Source: UBA4408 sp002389785
GTDB taxonomy: Bacteria > Bacteroidota > Bacteroidia > UBA4408
DNA length: 64,000 nucleotides
NCBI GenBank assembly: GCA_035438985.1
Contig: DAORJK010000001.1
Location: 248,001 to 312,000 of the forward strand
Direction: 5' to 3'
The number at the start of each line of letters is the position of its first letter. Positions within the stretch are counted from its first letter, which is position 1. The notes below the pieces were generated by a model, which was given only the letters and a program-made list of their open reading frames with translations, was not told the origin of the DNA and did no database searches. The translations under genes and the position numbers were made by a program. Shown piece after piece: positions 45,246 through 56,300 of the stretch.

Positions 45246-46958
45246 TTAGAATGCATATGTTAATCCAGCCATTAAATTGAAACGCTGATTAGGATAGTTA
45301 TTCCAACGATAGTAGCGATAGGCTGCAATGTTGTTAAACTTCACAAAAGCCGTTAAGCGTTTGTTGTATAAATACTCTACCCCCAAATTTATATCAACTA
45401 TTCCCTTTAATTCACGTTCGCTCGTACTAATAACCGGTTGATAGTAAATTGGAGTTAATCCATCTAAGCTCGATATTTTGGCATATTGCTTTCCAATGCC
45501 AAATACATCAGCTGTTATCCAAATTTTATTTTGCAAATTATATTTTCCGGTAAAGCTTACTTCCAAGGATGGACGCTGCCATGCTCTTGCTTCATTTTCC
45601 ATTAAGTATTGAAAATAGTCTACTTTGGCACCTATTCTATATTTTTCGCTCTTTGTATAAGCCAATTCACCGTGTGCATTAAAAATATTTGCATTATCAA
45701 ACAGTAAAGTAAATCTGCTTTGTTCCATATCCAAAGCATAATTAACATATAGAGGCATGTCCTTTTTGCTGGTATAATTACCTGCCAGATGAAACGAAAT
45801 TTCAGAACTAATATTTCCTCTGAAACCCAACGTAGCGCTAATGGGTACTGTGCTATTTTGAATGGGCAATGAAGACAAAATAAAAGGGTTTTCAGTGGCT
45901 AATTTCTTGTAACTGTTTCGTTCAGTTTTACCTTCTATATCTAAATACACTGCAAGCATATTTTCAACCAACTGGTAGTTCGCATGCAAGTTGGGTAAAA
46001 AATGTGTTTTACCGGATGAAGATTCAACCGTAACTTTTATTCCTAAGGTTGCTTGCCATTTGGATTGCGCTGCTTTTACAAAAGGAGCAATGGTGACTAA
46101 AGCTTCATTAAAACTGCTCAAAGAATTCTTGTTGCTGTAATAATCTACCAATACATTGGCTCCAAAAAGTTCAGTTTTTACATATTTACTGAGTGTTGCA
46201 TCGAGTAAAAAATTATTTTCGGTTGCAGGACCATCTTCACTGAAATTGTAAAAGCTTAGTGCTCCATTGTAAAATAATTTATCGGTATCGTTTTCTGCAG
46301 AAGCTAACTTTGCGATAAAACCAACATTGGTGTAAGCTTGTTTGCTGCCTGCTTTATCAATTATTGAATCGCTTATACTTCTATCTACTCCATAATAATG
46401 CATTCCGTTTCGATTGTAATCAAGCGCACCTGAAAGCGTGCTTTCTTTAAAAAAATATTTTCCAAAAACCCCCAGCTCATTATCACTAAATCCTGCAGCA
46501 ACCTTTTCTTTTGTTTTATAAGTTGATGAAAGATGTTTTCCATGTGCGCCCAACAAAAATTCTTTCGATCTTAAATTAGAAATAAATGCTTCTGCATAAG
46601 GTGTTGTATAAGTTCCTAAACCAACCTTTAGGTAACTTTTGTAAAGTTTAGTCAATGGTTCACCTTTCATTTTAGCAGCTGAAATTGGCTCTAATTCAAA
46701 ATTATTTTCAAACCGTTTGTTCAATAATTTATAAGTCAATTTAGGATCCAGAGGGGTAGAATCATTTACTTGCGGATTGTCGTTTAGCTTAACAGCATCA
46801 ACTATGGTAGGCTTATAATCCTGTACCACATTTACCTGTTCGGTACCTAGGTCGTCGCCGGCTTTACGCTCAGTTTGAGCAGATACATTATGTGTGGTAA
46901 AAACAAGTACCAGCAACAGCCAAGAAATGCCAGATAAAAATATCTTAAAATGCTTCAT
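45246..46958 (-). CDS. plug-less TonB-receptor-like outer-membrane barrel
   Basis: The protein is 570 residues. A signal peptide (to NVSAQ) is followed by a linker with VVQDYKPTIVDAVKLNDNP, a segment shared by a family of Bacteroidota 'TonB-dependent receptor' barrels that lack the usual plug. A barrel of 18-20 strands follows and ends in GLTYAF. It lies 28 bp after the TPR gene in the same direction. The pair is common in Bacteroidota and probably works together at the outer membrane; its substrate is unknown. A small-molecule transport role is not shown by the sequence. Confidence 0.75.
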   Translation of the reverse strand: MKHFKIFLSGISWLLLVLVFTTHNVSAQTERKAGDDLGTEQVNVVQDYKPTIVDAVKLNDNPQVNDSTPLDPKLTYKLLNKRFENNFELEPISAAKMKGEPLTKLYKSYLKVGLGTYTTPYAEAFISNLRSKEFLLGAHGKHLSSTYKTKEKVAAGFSDNELGVFGKYFFKESTLSGALDYNRNGMHYYGVDRSISDSIIDKAGSKQAYTNVGFIAKLASAENDTDKLFYNGALSFYNFSEDGPATENNFLLDATLSKYVKTELFGANVLVDYYSNKNSLSSFNEALVTIAPFVKAAQSKWQATLGIKVTVESSSGKTHFLPNLHANYQLVENMLAVYLDIEGKTERNSYKKLATENPFILSSLPIQNSTVPISATLGFRGNISSEISFHLAGNYTSKKDMPLYVNYALDMEQSRFTLLFDNANIFNAHGELAYTKSEKYRIGAKVDYFQYLMENEARAWQRPSLEVSFTGKYNLQNKIWITADVFGIGKQYAKISSLDGLTPIYYQPVISTSERELKGIVDINLGVEYLYNKRLTAFVKFNNIAAYRYYRWNNYPNQRFNLMAGLTYAF

Positions 46959-46986
46959 TTGTGCGATGTTTAATCAGAATAATTAA

Positions 46987-49900
46987 TTACTTCTTATTTA
47001 GTGTATCATTGAATAGTTGCATATTTTCCAATTTGCTTTCTTCAAAGGGTATTTCAATCAACTCGGGTTTGGGTGTACTCACGGCATCTGCTTCCGCTTT
47101 ATTTATGGCAGCAAGTTTTTGTTTCGCTTCATCAACCAATTCAGCAATCTCGGCATTGTCGATGATACTTTGAAGCGTTGCTTTTGCTTGAAAATTATCT
47201 TTCAAAGCCAAGTAAATATCTGCCCACAGTATAAAGCTTTTAGCTATCCAAAAGTCGTAGGAAGGAACTTGCTTAATAATTTCGTCAATCGTTTTCTCGG
47301 AGGCTTGGTATTCGGCTTTTTTGAATTGTAAAACTGCAATGTTGTATTTTGCCTCTGCGCCTAGTTCGTTCTTTGTTAGCTTTGAAGTAATTACAAATTC
47401 ATCCATAGCAAGCGAATCATTGCCACTTGCTAAGTATGATTTCGCATTCAGCGAATGGCATTCATACAAAATTTCATTGGGAATTTTTTCCATCGCAATT
47501 ATTTTCTTTGAAGTAGCAATGGCCATGGCAAATTGTTTCAATTGATAATTGCTGCGCATTTGACCAATGCGTGCATCCATAATATTTGACGGAACCTCTG
47601 CAATTTCTTCCAGCTTTGTATAGGCTGAAAGTGCATCTGAAAATGCGCCTTGTTTAAAATAAATATAGGCCGATTTTATCAAGGCCTTTTCTGTAAAGTT
47701 TGACTTTGATTGTTCTAACACATAAACGTATCCTTTTAAAGCCTCCGTAAGAAACCCATATTTGTAATCACATTCAGCCTTGTAAAAATTTGCATTCAAT
47801 TTGAAATATGCATTTGGAAATCGACTTAAATATGCTTCAAAATCTTTGGAAGCATTTTCGCAATCCCCCTTTACATAACGGAGTTCGGCAGCTTCATAAG
47901 TGGCACTATCAAGAGTTGATGCACTAATAGAAATCGATTTGGTTTTAAGATAGTCTTCAAACTCAGCCAAATTGCTCGTTTCAATGTATATGGTGCGCAT
48001 ATTGGTTAATGCTTCGCGTGCTTCAGCTGTTTGTGGATAGTCGGCAATAATTCGTTTGTTTATTTCCAAAGCCAGCTTATTCTGATCGTTGTTGTAATGA
48101 ATTAAAGCCATTTTTAGCAAACATTTTTTAACGTAGCTGCTGTTTGGAAATTCATCCACCAGTTTGGTTAAAACACTCAATGCTTTTTCATTTTGATTTT
48201 GGATCAAATAGGTATTGGCTAATTCATACTTTGCATCATCCAAATAGGGTGATTTTGGATACGTATTTATCAATTTCTGCAAAGTTTCTATTTTACTGTC
48301 AAATCTTCCGAGAACGCCCATTGCACTCGCTTGTTGAAAAACCACGTAATCGTTATTGAGTGAGTTAATTCTTGCGGCTTGGCTATAATACTCAACAGCA
48401 TTTGTGTAGTCTTTGCTTACAAAATAGGCATCTCCAATTCGTGTGTAGGCATCGTTCAATTTTTTGCTGTCTTGGTTTTCTTGATCGGGAGTCCCCACAT
48501 ATTTACGAAACCAAATAATCGCATTCGGATAATCGGTGGATTTAAAAAAAGCATATCCTAAATTATAATTTGCAGTTTTAAATACAGAAAGCAAAGCGGC
48601 TCCGGGTTCAAACAAAAAACTTTTGTAGGCATTAATTGCTTCGGTATAATTTCCCAATCGATAATAAGCTTCACCTTTCCAATAATAGCTCAAAGCATTT
48701 ATAGATTTGTCTTTGGGATAAATAAGTGCTTTATTAAAATTTGAAATTGCCATATCAAGACTTTTATCGTTGAACAATTCAACTCCACGGTAGTATGCAA
48801 TTTTTTGATAGGCAAACTGCATACTCTGTGATTTTTGCTTGATTTTTTCAATGGAAGTTAGCGCATCCTTGTAATTTTTAGTAGTGAGATACACGTTAAC
48901 TAAATAGTTATATGCTTCATCTAAGCGAGGAGAATTGGGGTATTGACTAATATACGTTTCAAAGGCTGAAATTGCTTCTTGATACGGATTGTATGAAAGT
49001 TCAAAAGCCAACTTCGCAAAATTAAAAAGTGCGTCTTCTTGAATTTCCTTATCGAAATTCATTTTGCTGGCAGTTTGCATTGAGATACGAGCAAGCTGTT
49101 TGTTATTACTATGAATGTAACAATCTGCCATGTGATAGTGTGCAAGTTGTGTTAAGCTATCAGCATCCTTGATTGATTTTTTAAAATACAGGATTGCTTT
49201 GGTAAAGTCATTCGCTTTGTAATAGGAATAAGCAATTTGATAGTAATCACCGCGTGATAGCTGTGATGCCGATTTTTGATATTTCTCAAAATAAGGAAGC
49301 GCTTCAGTATACTTACTTTTTTTAAAATAGGCATCTCCCAGTAAGTGTGCAATTTCCGGTTGTCGCTTTATATTTGCCGAATCCAATAAAGCAGGTGCAT
49401 AATTGATAACTTCGTCGTACTTCCCTTGTAAATAATAAATCTGGGCAATGTAATAAGGAACCAAAGGACCAAAGTTGGGATTGTCTGACAATTTTAAAAA
49501 TCCTTTTTGGGCGGTTTCATAATTTTTATTTAAGTAAGCAATGTGCGAGTAATAGTATAAAGCCGGGGCAGTGTATTTGTTGTCGACATCTTTAATTTCA
49601 AAAAATAATTTCTGGGCCTTTTCATAATTTTGTCGTGAAAAGTAGCTATATCCCAGCTTAAAATAATAATCAGTTAGTTGTGAGTTGGTTAAATCGAGTG
49701 GATTTACTTTTTCGAAATAAACAATTGCTTCTTTGTATCGCTTCTTTCGGTATTGAAAATTACCCATATTGAAATAAGCCATTTTTATGTGCTTGCTTTC
49801 AGGATGACGTGTTACAAAATTTCTAAGTAAATATTCGGCATCTTCATTAAAAAGCTCTAGTGCACAAATCGCTGAATAATACTCGGCATCAATTGTTTCT

Positions 49901-50106
49901 TCCGTTTGAGCTTTTGAATTTTCAAGATACTTTTGAAAAAGCTTCTGAGCAGAACCAAATTTTTCCTTTTCAAAAAGCTCTAAACCCAGTTTAAAGCTTG
50001 CGTCCTTGTCAGTATAGATGGTTGTTTTTTGGGCATAGGAAGGAATAAAAATAAAACAAAGAAACAGTAATATAAGCGAAGCTCGGGGCGCACGAATCTG
50101 TATCAT
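46987..50106 (-). CDS. large TPR-repeat envelope protein
   Basis: The protein is 1039 residues. A signal peptide (to PSYAQ) is followed by about 20 or more TPR-type helix pairs across the whole length (for example AYFNMGNFQYRKKRYKEAIVYFEKV, YYKLGYSYFSRQNYEKAQKLF-like repeats). It ends with an Ala/Lys-rich tail. TPR arrays bind protein partners; in the periplasm this one could bridge the barrel encoded 28 bp downstream with other factors. It is not SprE by obvious marks (no lipobox). The start is the ATG at 50106. Confidence 0.8.
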   Translation of the reverse strand: MIQIRAPRASLILLFLCFIFIPSYAQKTTIYTDKDASFKLGLELFEKEKFGSAQKLFQKYLENSKAQTEETIDAEYYSAICALELFNEDAEYLLRNFVTRHPESKHIKMAYFNMGNFQYRKKRYKEAIVYFEKVNPLDLTNSQLTDYYFKLGYSYFSRQNYEKAQKLFFEIKDVDNKYTAPALYYYSHIAYLNKNYETAQKGFLKLSDNPNFGPLVPYYIAQIYYLQGKYDEVINYAPALLDSANIKRQPEIAHLLGDAYFKKSKYTEALPYFEKYQKSASQLSRGDYYQIAYSYYKANDFTKAILYFKKSIKDADSLTQLAHYHMADCYIHSNNKQLARISMQTASKMNFDKEIQEDALFNFAKLAFELSYNPYQEAISAFETYISQYPNSPRLDEAYNYLVNVYLTTKNYKDALTSIEKIKQKSQSMQFAYQKIAYYRGVELFNDKSLDMAISNFNKALIYPKDKSINALSYYWKGEAYYRLGNYTEAINAYKSFLFEPGAALLSVFKTANYNLGYAFFKSTDYPNAIIWFRKYVGTPDQENQDSKKLNDAYTRIGDAYFVSKDYTNAVEYYSQAARINSLNNDYVVFQQASAMGVLGRFDSKIETLQKLINTYPKSPYLDDAKYELANTYLIQNQNEKALSVLTKLVDEFPNSSYVKKCLLKMALIHYNNDQNKLALEINKRIIADYPQTAEAREALTNMRTIYIETSNLAEFEDYLKTKSISISASTLDSATYEAAELRYVKGDCENASKDFEAYLSRFPNAYFKLNANFYKAECDYKYGFLTEALKGYVYVLEQSKSNFTEKALIKSAYIYFKQGAFSDALSAYTKLEEIAEVPSNIMDARIGQMRSNYQLKQFAMAIATSKKIIAMEKIPNEILYECHSLNAKSYLASGNDSLAMDEFVITSKLTKNELGAEAKYNIAVLQFKKAEYQASEKTIDEIIKQVPSYDFWIAKSFILWADIYLALKDNFQAKATLQSIIDNAEIAELVDEAKQKLAAINKAEADAVSTPKPELIEIPFEESKLENMQLFNDTLNKK

Positions 50107-50286
50107 AGTAACGATAGTTAAATTGGTTAAAATTACTCAGGATAAAGGCTGCAATTAGCCTGCTTTGGGTAAGTTATCAACGCTGGTTTGTTCAAATTAT
50201 TGCAGCGAATTTATGTTGCATTTCACCAACGATACATTCATTTTTGTTCAAATCATACAGCTCCTAATAATTGAAAAATAGCGCAT

Positions 50287-50318
50287 AAAAAAAGGGAGAT
50301 GAAAATCACCTCCCTTTT
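50287..50318 (-). terminator. Rho-independent terminator after the giant FN3 gene
   Basis: AAAAGGGAGAT (near 50290-50300) pairs with ACCTCCCTTTT (50308-50318) around GAAAATC, with one mismatch. A T-run follows on the minus strand. It separates the giant gene from the TPR gene downstream. Confidence 0.75.
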
Positions 50319-50336
50319 GCTTTTAACTCATTGTTC

Positions 50337-53300
50337 TTAGAAAATAATCAGTTTTTTGCTCATTTGTCTTTTTGATGAATAACCAACAATTTCATATATA
50401 CCCGGCTTCAGGTCTTTGCCGGGATTTATACCGGATGCCGCAAAACCATTATCGTCGGTTACAATTACTTTTGAATAAATTTGATTTCCTAAGATGTCCA
50501 TCAATACTACAAGCATTTCTTCATGATGATCTAACTTCACTGTAAGGTTAATATTGTCATCACTTGTTGGATTCGGATATACTTTAAATACGTCCTCAAA
50601 TTCACTGATTTGTGTAACTTCAATGGTTCTCAAGTAGGTGATATTTCCTTTTGTATCGGTCATTGATAAACGGTACCAAACTGTTCCATTTATCGGCGAT
50701 AATTTCATTTCAATATCGTTAAATTCATAGTCTTGAGCAAAGGTACTATTACCTGCGGCGGCAATATTTCTAATGGGTTCAAATTCAATATTATCTTCAG
50801 AACGCTCAATGCTGTAGTAAGCAAGATTCTCTTCTTGGGTAGCGGTCCAGTTTAATGTAATGCCTAACGAACTATGTGTAGCACGCGCCATATAAGACGT
50901 TGCCGCCTTAGCACTAGATAGAGATTGGGCAGTACGGAATAGGAAAATGGAAGAATAATCACTAGTTGAAGTATTGCAATTTGTTTGCACTTTAAACTGA
51001 TACTCGGTATTAGGCGACAATGACGAAATACTTTTGTTAGTAAAAGTGGTTGTTTTATTGGTCCAAATAGCTACATCCGTTTTTTTGTATTGAACCTTAT
51101 AAGTATTTGCACCATTTACAGGATTCCAGTTTAGCTTTGCCGAAGTTGACTTTATGCTACTTGCAAATAATCCACCGGCGGTATCGCATGAATTTGCTGA
51201 GGCTGCCGAAGTTGCAAAACTTCCTGAATTACTAAATGCACTTAATCCGTAAGAGCAATCTGTTTGAACTTGAAATTCATAAATAGTACCAGCTGATAAT
51301 CCTACTAAACCAAGCGGAGATGTGGTGGAAGATACTTGCACCCAGTTTGCTGACCCGGTTGGTGTGTATTGAACCATGTATCCACTTGCATTTGCAACTG
51401 CATCCCAACTTACGTTTACAGAGTTAGAGGTAGCGCCACTAGATGCAAGATTTGAAGCAACCAAACATGGTGGAGCTAAAGTAACAAAATAAGCCCCTGA
51501 TGAAAATGCGCTACTATTGTTGGAGGTACAATTTGTTTGTACATGAAATTCATAAGAAGAAGCTGGCAATAAACCCGTAAGTATTTCTGTCGTATTGCTA
51601 CTGCTTACACTTGTCCAAATACTTGTTCCAACTACGCGGTATTCAACTAAATATAAGGTCGCACCTGATACAGAAGACCAAGAAACAGTTGCTGATGTTT
51701 CACCGATGGCTGTTGAAGTTAAATTAATCGGTGCATCACAGGATGGATTGCTTGTTGAGAAATTAGAAACACTCGAAAAAGAACTATTTCCTCCGGTGCA
51801 ACTACTTTGAACTTGAAATTCATAAGATGATGCAGGTGAAAGATTGGTTAAAGTAACACTGTTGGTAGTTGTGTTTAAATTGTTCCATGCAGCCGCACCG
51901 CTTAATCGATACTCAACAACATAAGCAGTTGCATTTGATAAACTAATCCAAGTTAAGGTGGCTGAAGACGATCCCACTGCTGTAGCATTTAATCCTGAAG
52001 GAGCAACACAAGGCAATGGATCGGTAGTAAATTGAACCGGATTCCCAAATCCACTTGTGATTGTTGAGGAACAATTTGATTCAACTTGAAATTCATATGC
52101 AGTTGATGGATTTAAGTTTGTTAAGCCAAATGAATTTGAATTACTTTGAACGGTAGTCCATGAAGCTGTTGTAAGCGCTCGGTATTGAATGTTATATCCA
52201 ATTGCTCCGGCAAAAGTAGTCCAGGTAATGTTTGCTGAGTTATCGGTAATGTTACTTACAGCTAATCCTAAAGGAATATTACAAGGTGGTACATCGGTTA
52301 TGAATTGCACAGCAGTTGAATAGGCACTTTGGTTGCCTGTTTGACAAACAGTTTGCACTTGAAATTCATAATTCTCGGCAGGACTTAAACTAGTTAAAGT
52401 GTATGAACTGGCACTACCACCTGATACTGAAATCCAAGCCGACGAACCTATGATGCGGTACTGAACATTATATGAAGCAGCGCCAGCAACAGAATTCCAG
52501 TCGAGTATAGCAGAATTATGCGTTATATTGGTAGCCGAAACTCCGGTAGGCACATTACAAGGAGGAACCGGTGTGGTAAAACTTGAAATAGCTGAAAATG
52601 CACTTAAATTAGAAGATCCACAATCAGATTGAACTTGATATTCATAGCTTGAACTGTGCACTAAATTGGATAGGTAAGCGCTATTGGTAGTAGATGGAAC
52701 TGATAGCCAAGTTGAGGATCCACTGATTCGATATTGAACTGTATAGGCAGTTGCCCCACCTACACTGGTCCATGCAATGTTCGCATCATTTGGCGAATTT
52801 ACTACCGCACTTAATCCAACAGGTACAGAACATGGTGCTGCTAATGTTGTAAAGTTTCCTGTTGTACTGAAAGCACTGATATTTCCGGATCCACAATCAG
52901 CAGCAACTTCAAATTCATATTGCTCGGCCGGATTCAAACCACTGATATTTTTGGTGGCTTGCACCGTATTTAATATAGTCCATGAAGTACCTCCGGAAAT
53001 ACGATACTGCAAGGTATAACCTATTGCCCCTGAACTTGCAGTCCAAGATAAAGTTGCTGAATTATAAGTTATTGCTGAAGAATTCAATCCAACGGGTACA
53101 GTACATGGGGCAGCTTTTGTTAAAAAATTTGAAGAGGTAGAAAATGCACTTGTGATAGTATTTCCACAGTCGCTTTGTACTTGAAATTCATAATTGGTAG
53201 CTGCCGTCAATCCACTCAATGCAACAGTGTTAGTAGTGGTATTCGCAGTTGTCCAAGTTGAACTACCGGTAGTTCGGTAACGATAGTTATAACTTCCGGC

Positions 53301-56300
53301 ACCAGCCAAATTATTCCAGTCGAGTATACATGAATTGCTACTTACAGCAGAGACACCTAAGCCCGATGGAACGATGCATGGAGGAGTTAAAGTGGTAAAA
53401 TTATAACCGGCAGAGAAGCTACTTGAGTTAGATGGCCCGCATTCAGCTTTTACTTGAATTTCGTAAGTTGTTGTACTCGAAAGTGACGAAATATTTATGC
53501 TATTCAACGCAGAGCTGAGCGAAACCCAAGCACTTGCCCCAACCTCACGGTATTGTATCGAATAAGAAAATGCACTAGGGTTATTGTTCCAACTTAAAGT
53601 TGCAGAATTTTCAGTTATTGCTGAGGCAGAAATTCCAGTAGGCGTCAAACATGGAACAGGTAATGTGGTAAAACTTGCTACCGTCGAAAAAGGACTTGAG
53701 TTACCTGACGAACAACTTGTTTGTACTTGAAATTCGTAATTCGTTGATGCCAATAAACCGCTAATGGTAACTGATGCAGTAGATGTTGTTACTGAATTCC
53801 ATTGGGCGCTTGTTGTATTTCTATATTCAACGGTATAACTTACAGCTGTTGCAACTGAATTCCAATTTAACAGTGCCGAACTATCTGTTATTGAATTAGC
53901 ATTTAAGCCAGCGGGGCTCACGCATGGCGGAGCTGATGTTGCAAAAGTACTTGGACTTGAAAAACTACTATTACTGCCCGCACCGCAGTTTGTTTGAACA
54001 GCAAACTCATAAGTAGTATTTGCAAGTAAACCGCTTAGGCTATAAGTTGTTGCGGTACTGGTTTGAGTTGTCCAACTAGCAGTACCTTGCTCGCGGTACT
54101 GAATAGTGTATGCTGTAGCACCGGCAAAAGCACTCCAGGTAAGTACAGCCGATGTATTAGTAACGTTTGAAGCACTTAAACCACTTGGACTATTGCAAGG
54201 AGGTGGTAGGGTTGTAAAACTTGATGAGTTTGAAAATATACTTGAATTACTTGCACCACAATTCGATTGCAGTTGAAACTCATAGGTGGAAGCTGCTTGT
54301 AATCCTGTTACATTAATTGTATTAATCACACTAGTAATCGTTACCCAATTCGATGATCCAATTATTCGGTAACGAACTGTATAACCGGTAGCTCCTGAAA
54401 AATCAACCCAGTCTAAAGTTGCAGATACATCAGTTATGGAAGAAGCTGATAAACCTAAAGGCACATCACAGGGAGGTGCCGGAGTTGTAAAGTTGGAAGG
54501 CGTTGAAAAGCTACTCAAATTTCCAGCGCCACAATCGCTCTGAACTTGAAATTCGTACGCAGCAGCAGCACTTAAGCCGTTAATAGTTTTAGAGGCAGTG
54601 GTACTGTTCGTTGAAGTCCAAGTTGCAGATCCAACAATGCGGTATTGAATTAGGTAATTAGAAACACCGGAAACAGCGGTCCAACTTAAATTTGCTGAAC
54701 TACTAGTTATGGATGATGAAGTTAAACCACTTGGAGTATTACATGGTGGTAATGGGGTAATAAATGTAGCAGTGCTGGTAAATGAACTCACATTCGAATT
54801 CCCACAATCGGATTGAACCTTCACTTCATAGTTAGCCGATGGAGTAAGTCCTGTTAATGCATACGAAGTTGTTGTTGAATTAACAATGGTCCAAGTAGGT
54901 GCCCCAATAATTCGATATTTTAACACATAACTGCTCGCACCTGCAAAACCTGTCCAGTTTATGCTCGCTGAGTTGTAAGTTATACCTGAAGAACTAAGAG
55001 CCGTTGGTGCATTACACGGTGGCGCAGGAGTTGAAAACAAAGCCGAAGATGTAAATACACTGGTATTATTATTTCCACAATCAGATTGAACCTGGAATTC
55101 ATAATTGGAAGAAGCTGCCAAAGTTGTTATACTTTTAGAGTTAGTAGTTGAAGTAAGGCTAGTCCAGGTGCTAGTTCCGGTTATTCGATAATTAATATTG
55201 TAGGAACTGACTCCAGCAACCGCTGTCCAATTTAAATTTGCAGAATTATATGTGATTGCACTTGCATTTAATCCACTTGGTAGATTACATGGTTGAGCCG
55301 GAGTTATAAAATCTGCTACTGTTGAGAATGAGCTAGTGTTACCGGACCCGCAATCAGACTTAACTTGAAACTCGTAGTTCGTCAAAGAGGTTAATCCGGT
55401 TAATGCCTTACTTGAAGTTGTTGAAGTTGCAGTTATCCAACTCGCCGATCCAACAATTCGGTAATTAACTAAGTAAGAAGCAACCCCTGCAACAGCTGTC
55501 CAGTTTAGTGTTGCTGAATTGTGAGTAACCGAAGAAGCCGCCAAACCTGAAGGTGTGAAACAAGGTGGAGCAGTAGTACTAAATGCTGATGAAGCAGTGT
55601 ATGAACTTGAATTTCCTGATGAGCAATTTGTTTGCACTTGGAATTCATAATTAGAGGAAGCGGTTAAACCTGTCAAAGCTTTTGTATTTGAAGCGCAGTT
55701 CATTGATGTCCAAGATGAAGTGCCGACAATTCTGTATTGTAAAGTGTAGTCAGCAGCACCGGAAACTGAATTCCAATTTAAAATTGCTGAATTATCAGTA
55801 ACAGAAGCACTACTTAAACCTGTTGGAATATTACAAGGAGGAGCTAGCGTAATAAAGCTTGATGAAGAAGAAAAAGCACTTTGATTTCCAGCGCCACAAT
55901 CAGCTTGTACCTGGTATTCATAATTTGAAGCAGAGCTTAAGCCAGAAATATTGAGTGTATTTACATTACTGATGACTGAGCTCCAACTTGCACTTCCAAT
56001 TATTCGATAACGTACATTATAGGAAGAAGCTGAAGCGTTATTTGCCCATGAAAGTGAAGCTGAATTGTCGGTGATAGCTGAAGCAGAAAGCGCTGAAGGA
56101 GTTACACAAGGTATTGGCAAAGTGGTGAATGAAACAGCAGTTGTAAATGCGCTTGTATTACCGGTTGTACACTCTGTTTGTACTTGAAACTCATAAGTTG
56201 AATTTGCAACTAATGCGCTAATTGCAGTTGAATTAGAAGTTGAGGTTGCAAGCAACCAGGTAGAGCTTCCCACAATACGGTATTGAATAGTATAACTTGA

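Noticed and set aside
50107..50336. tRNA or small RNA between the giant gene and the TPR gene
   Set aside because: No cloverleaf or T-loop pattern could be built; the only structure is the terminator.
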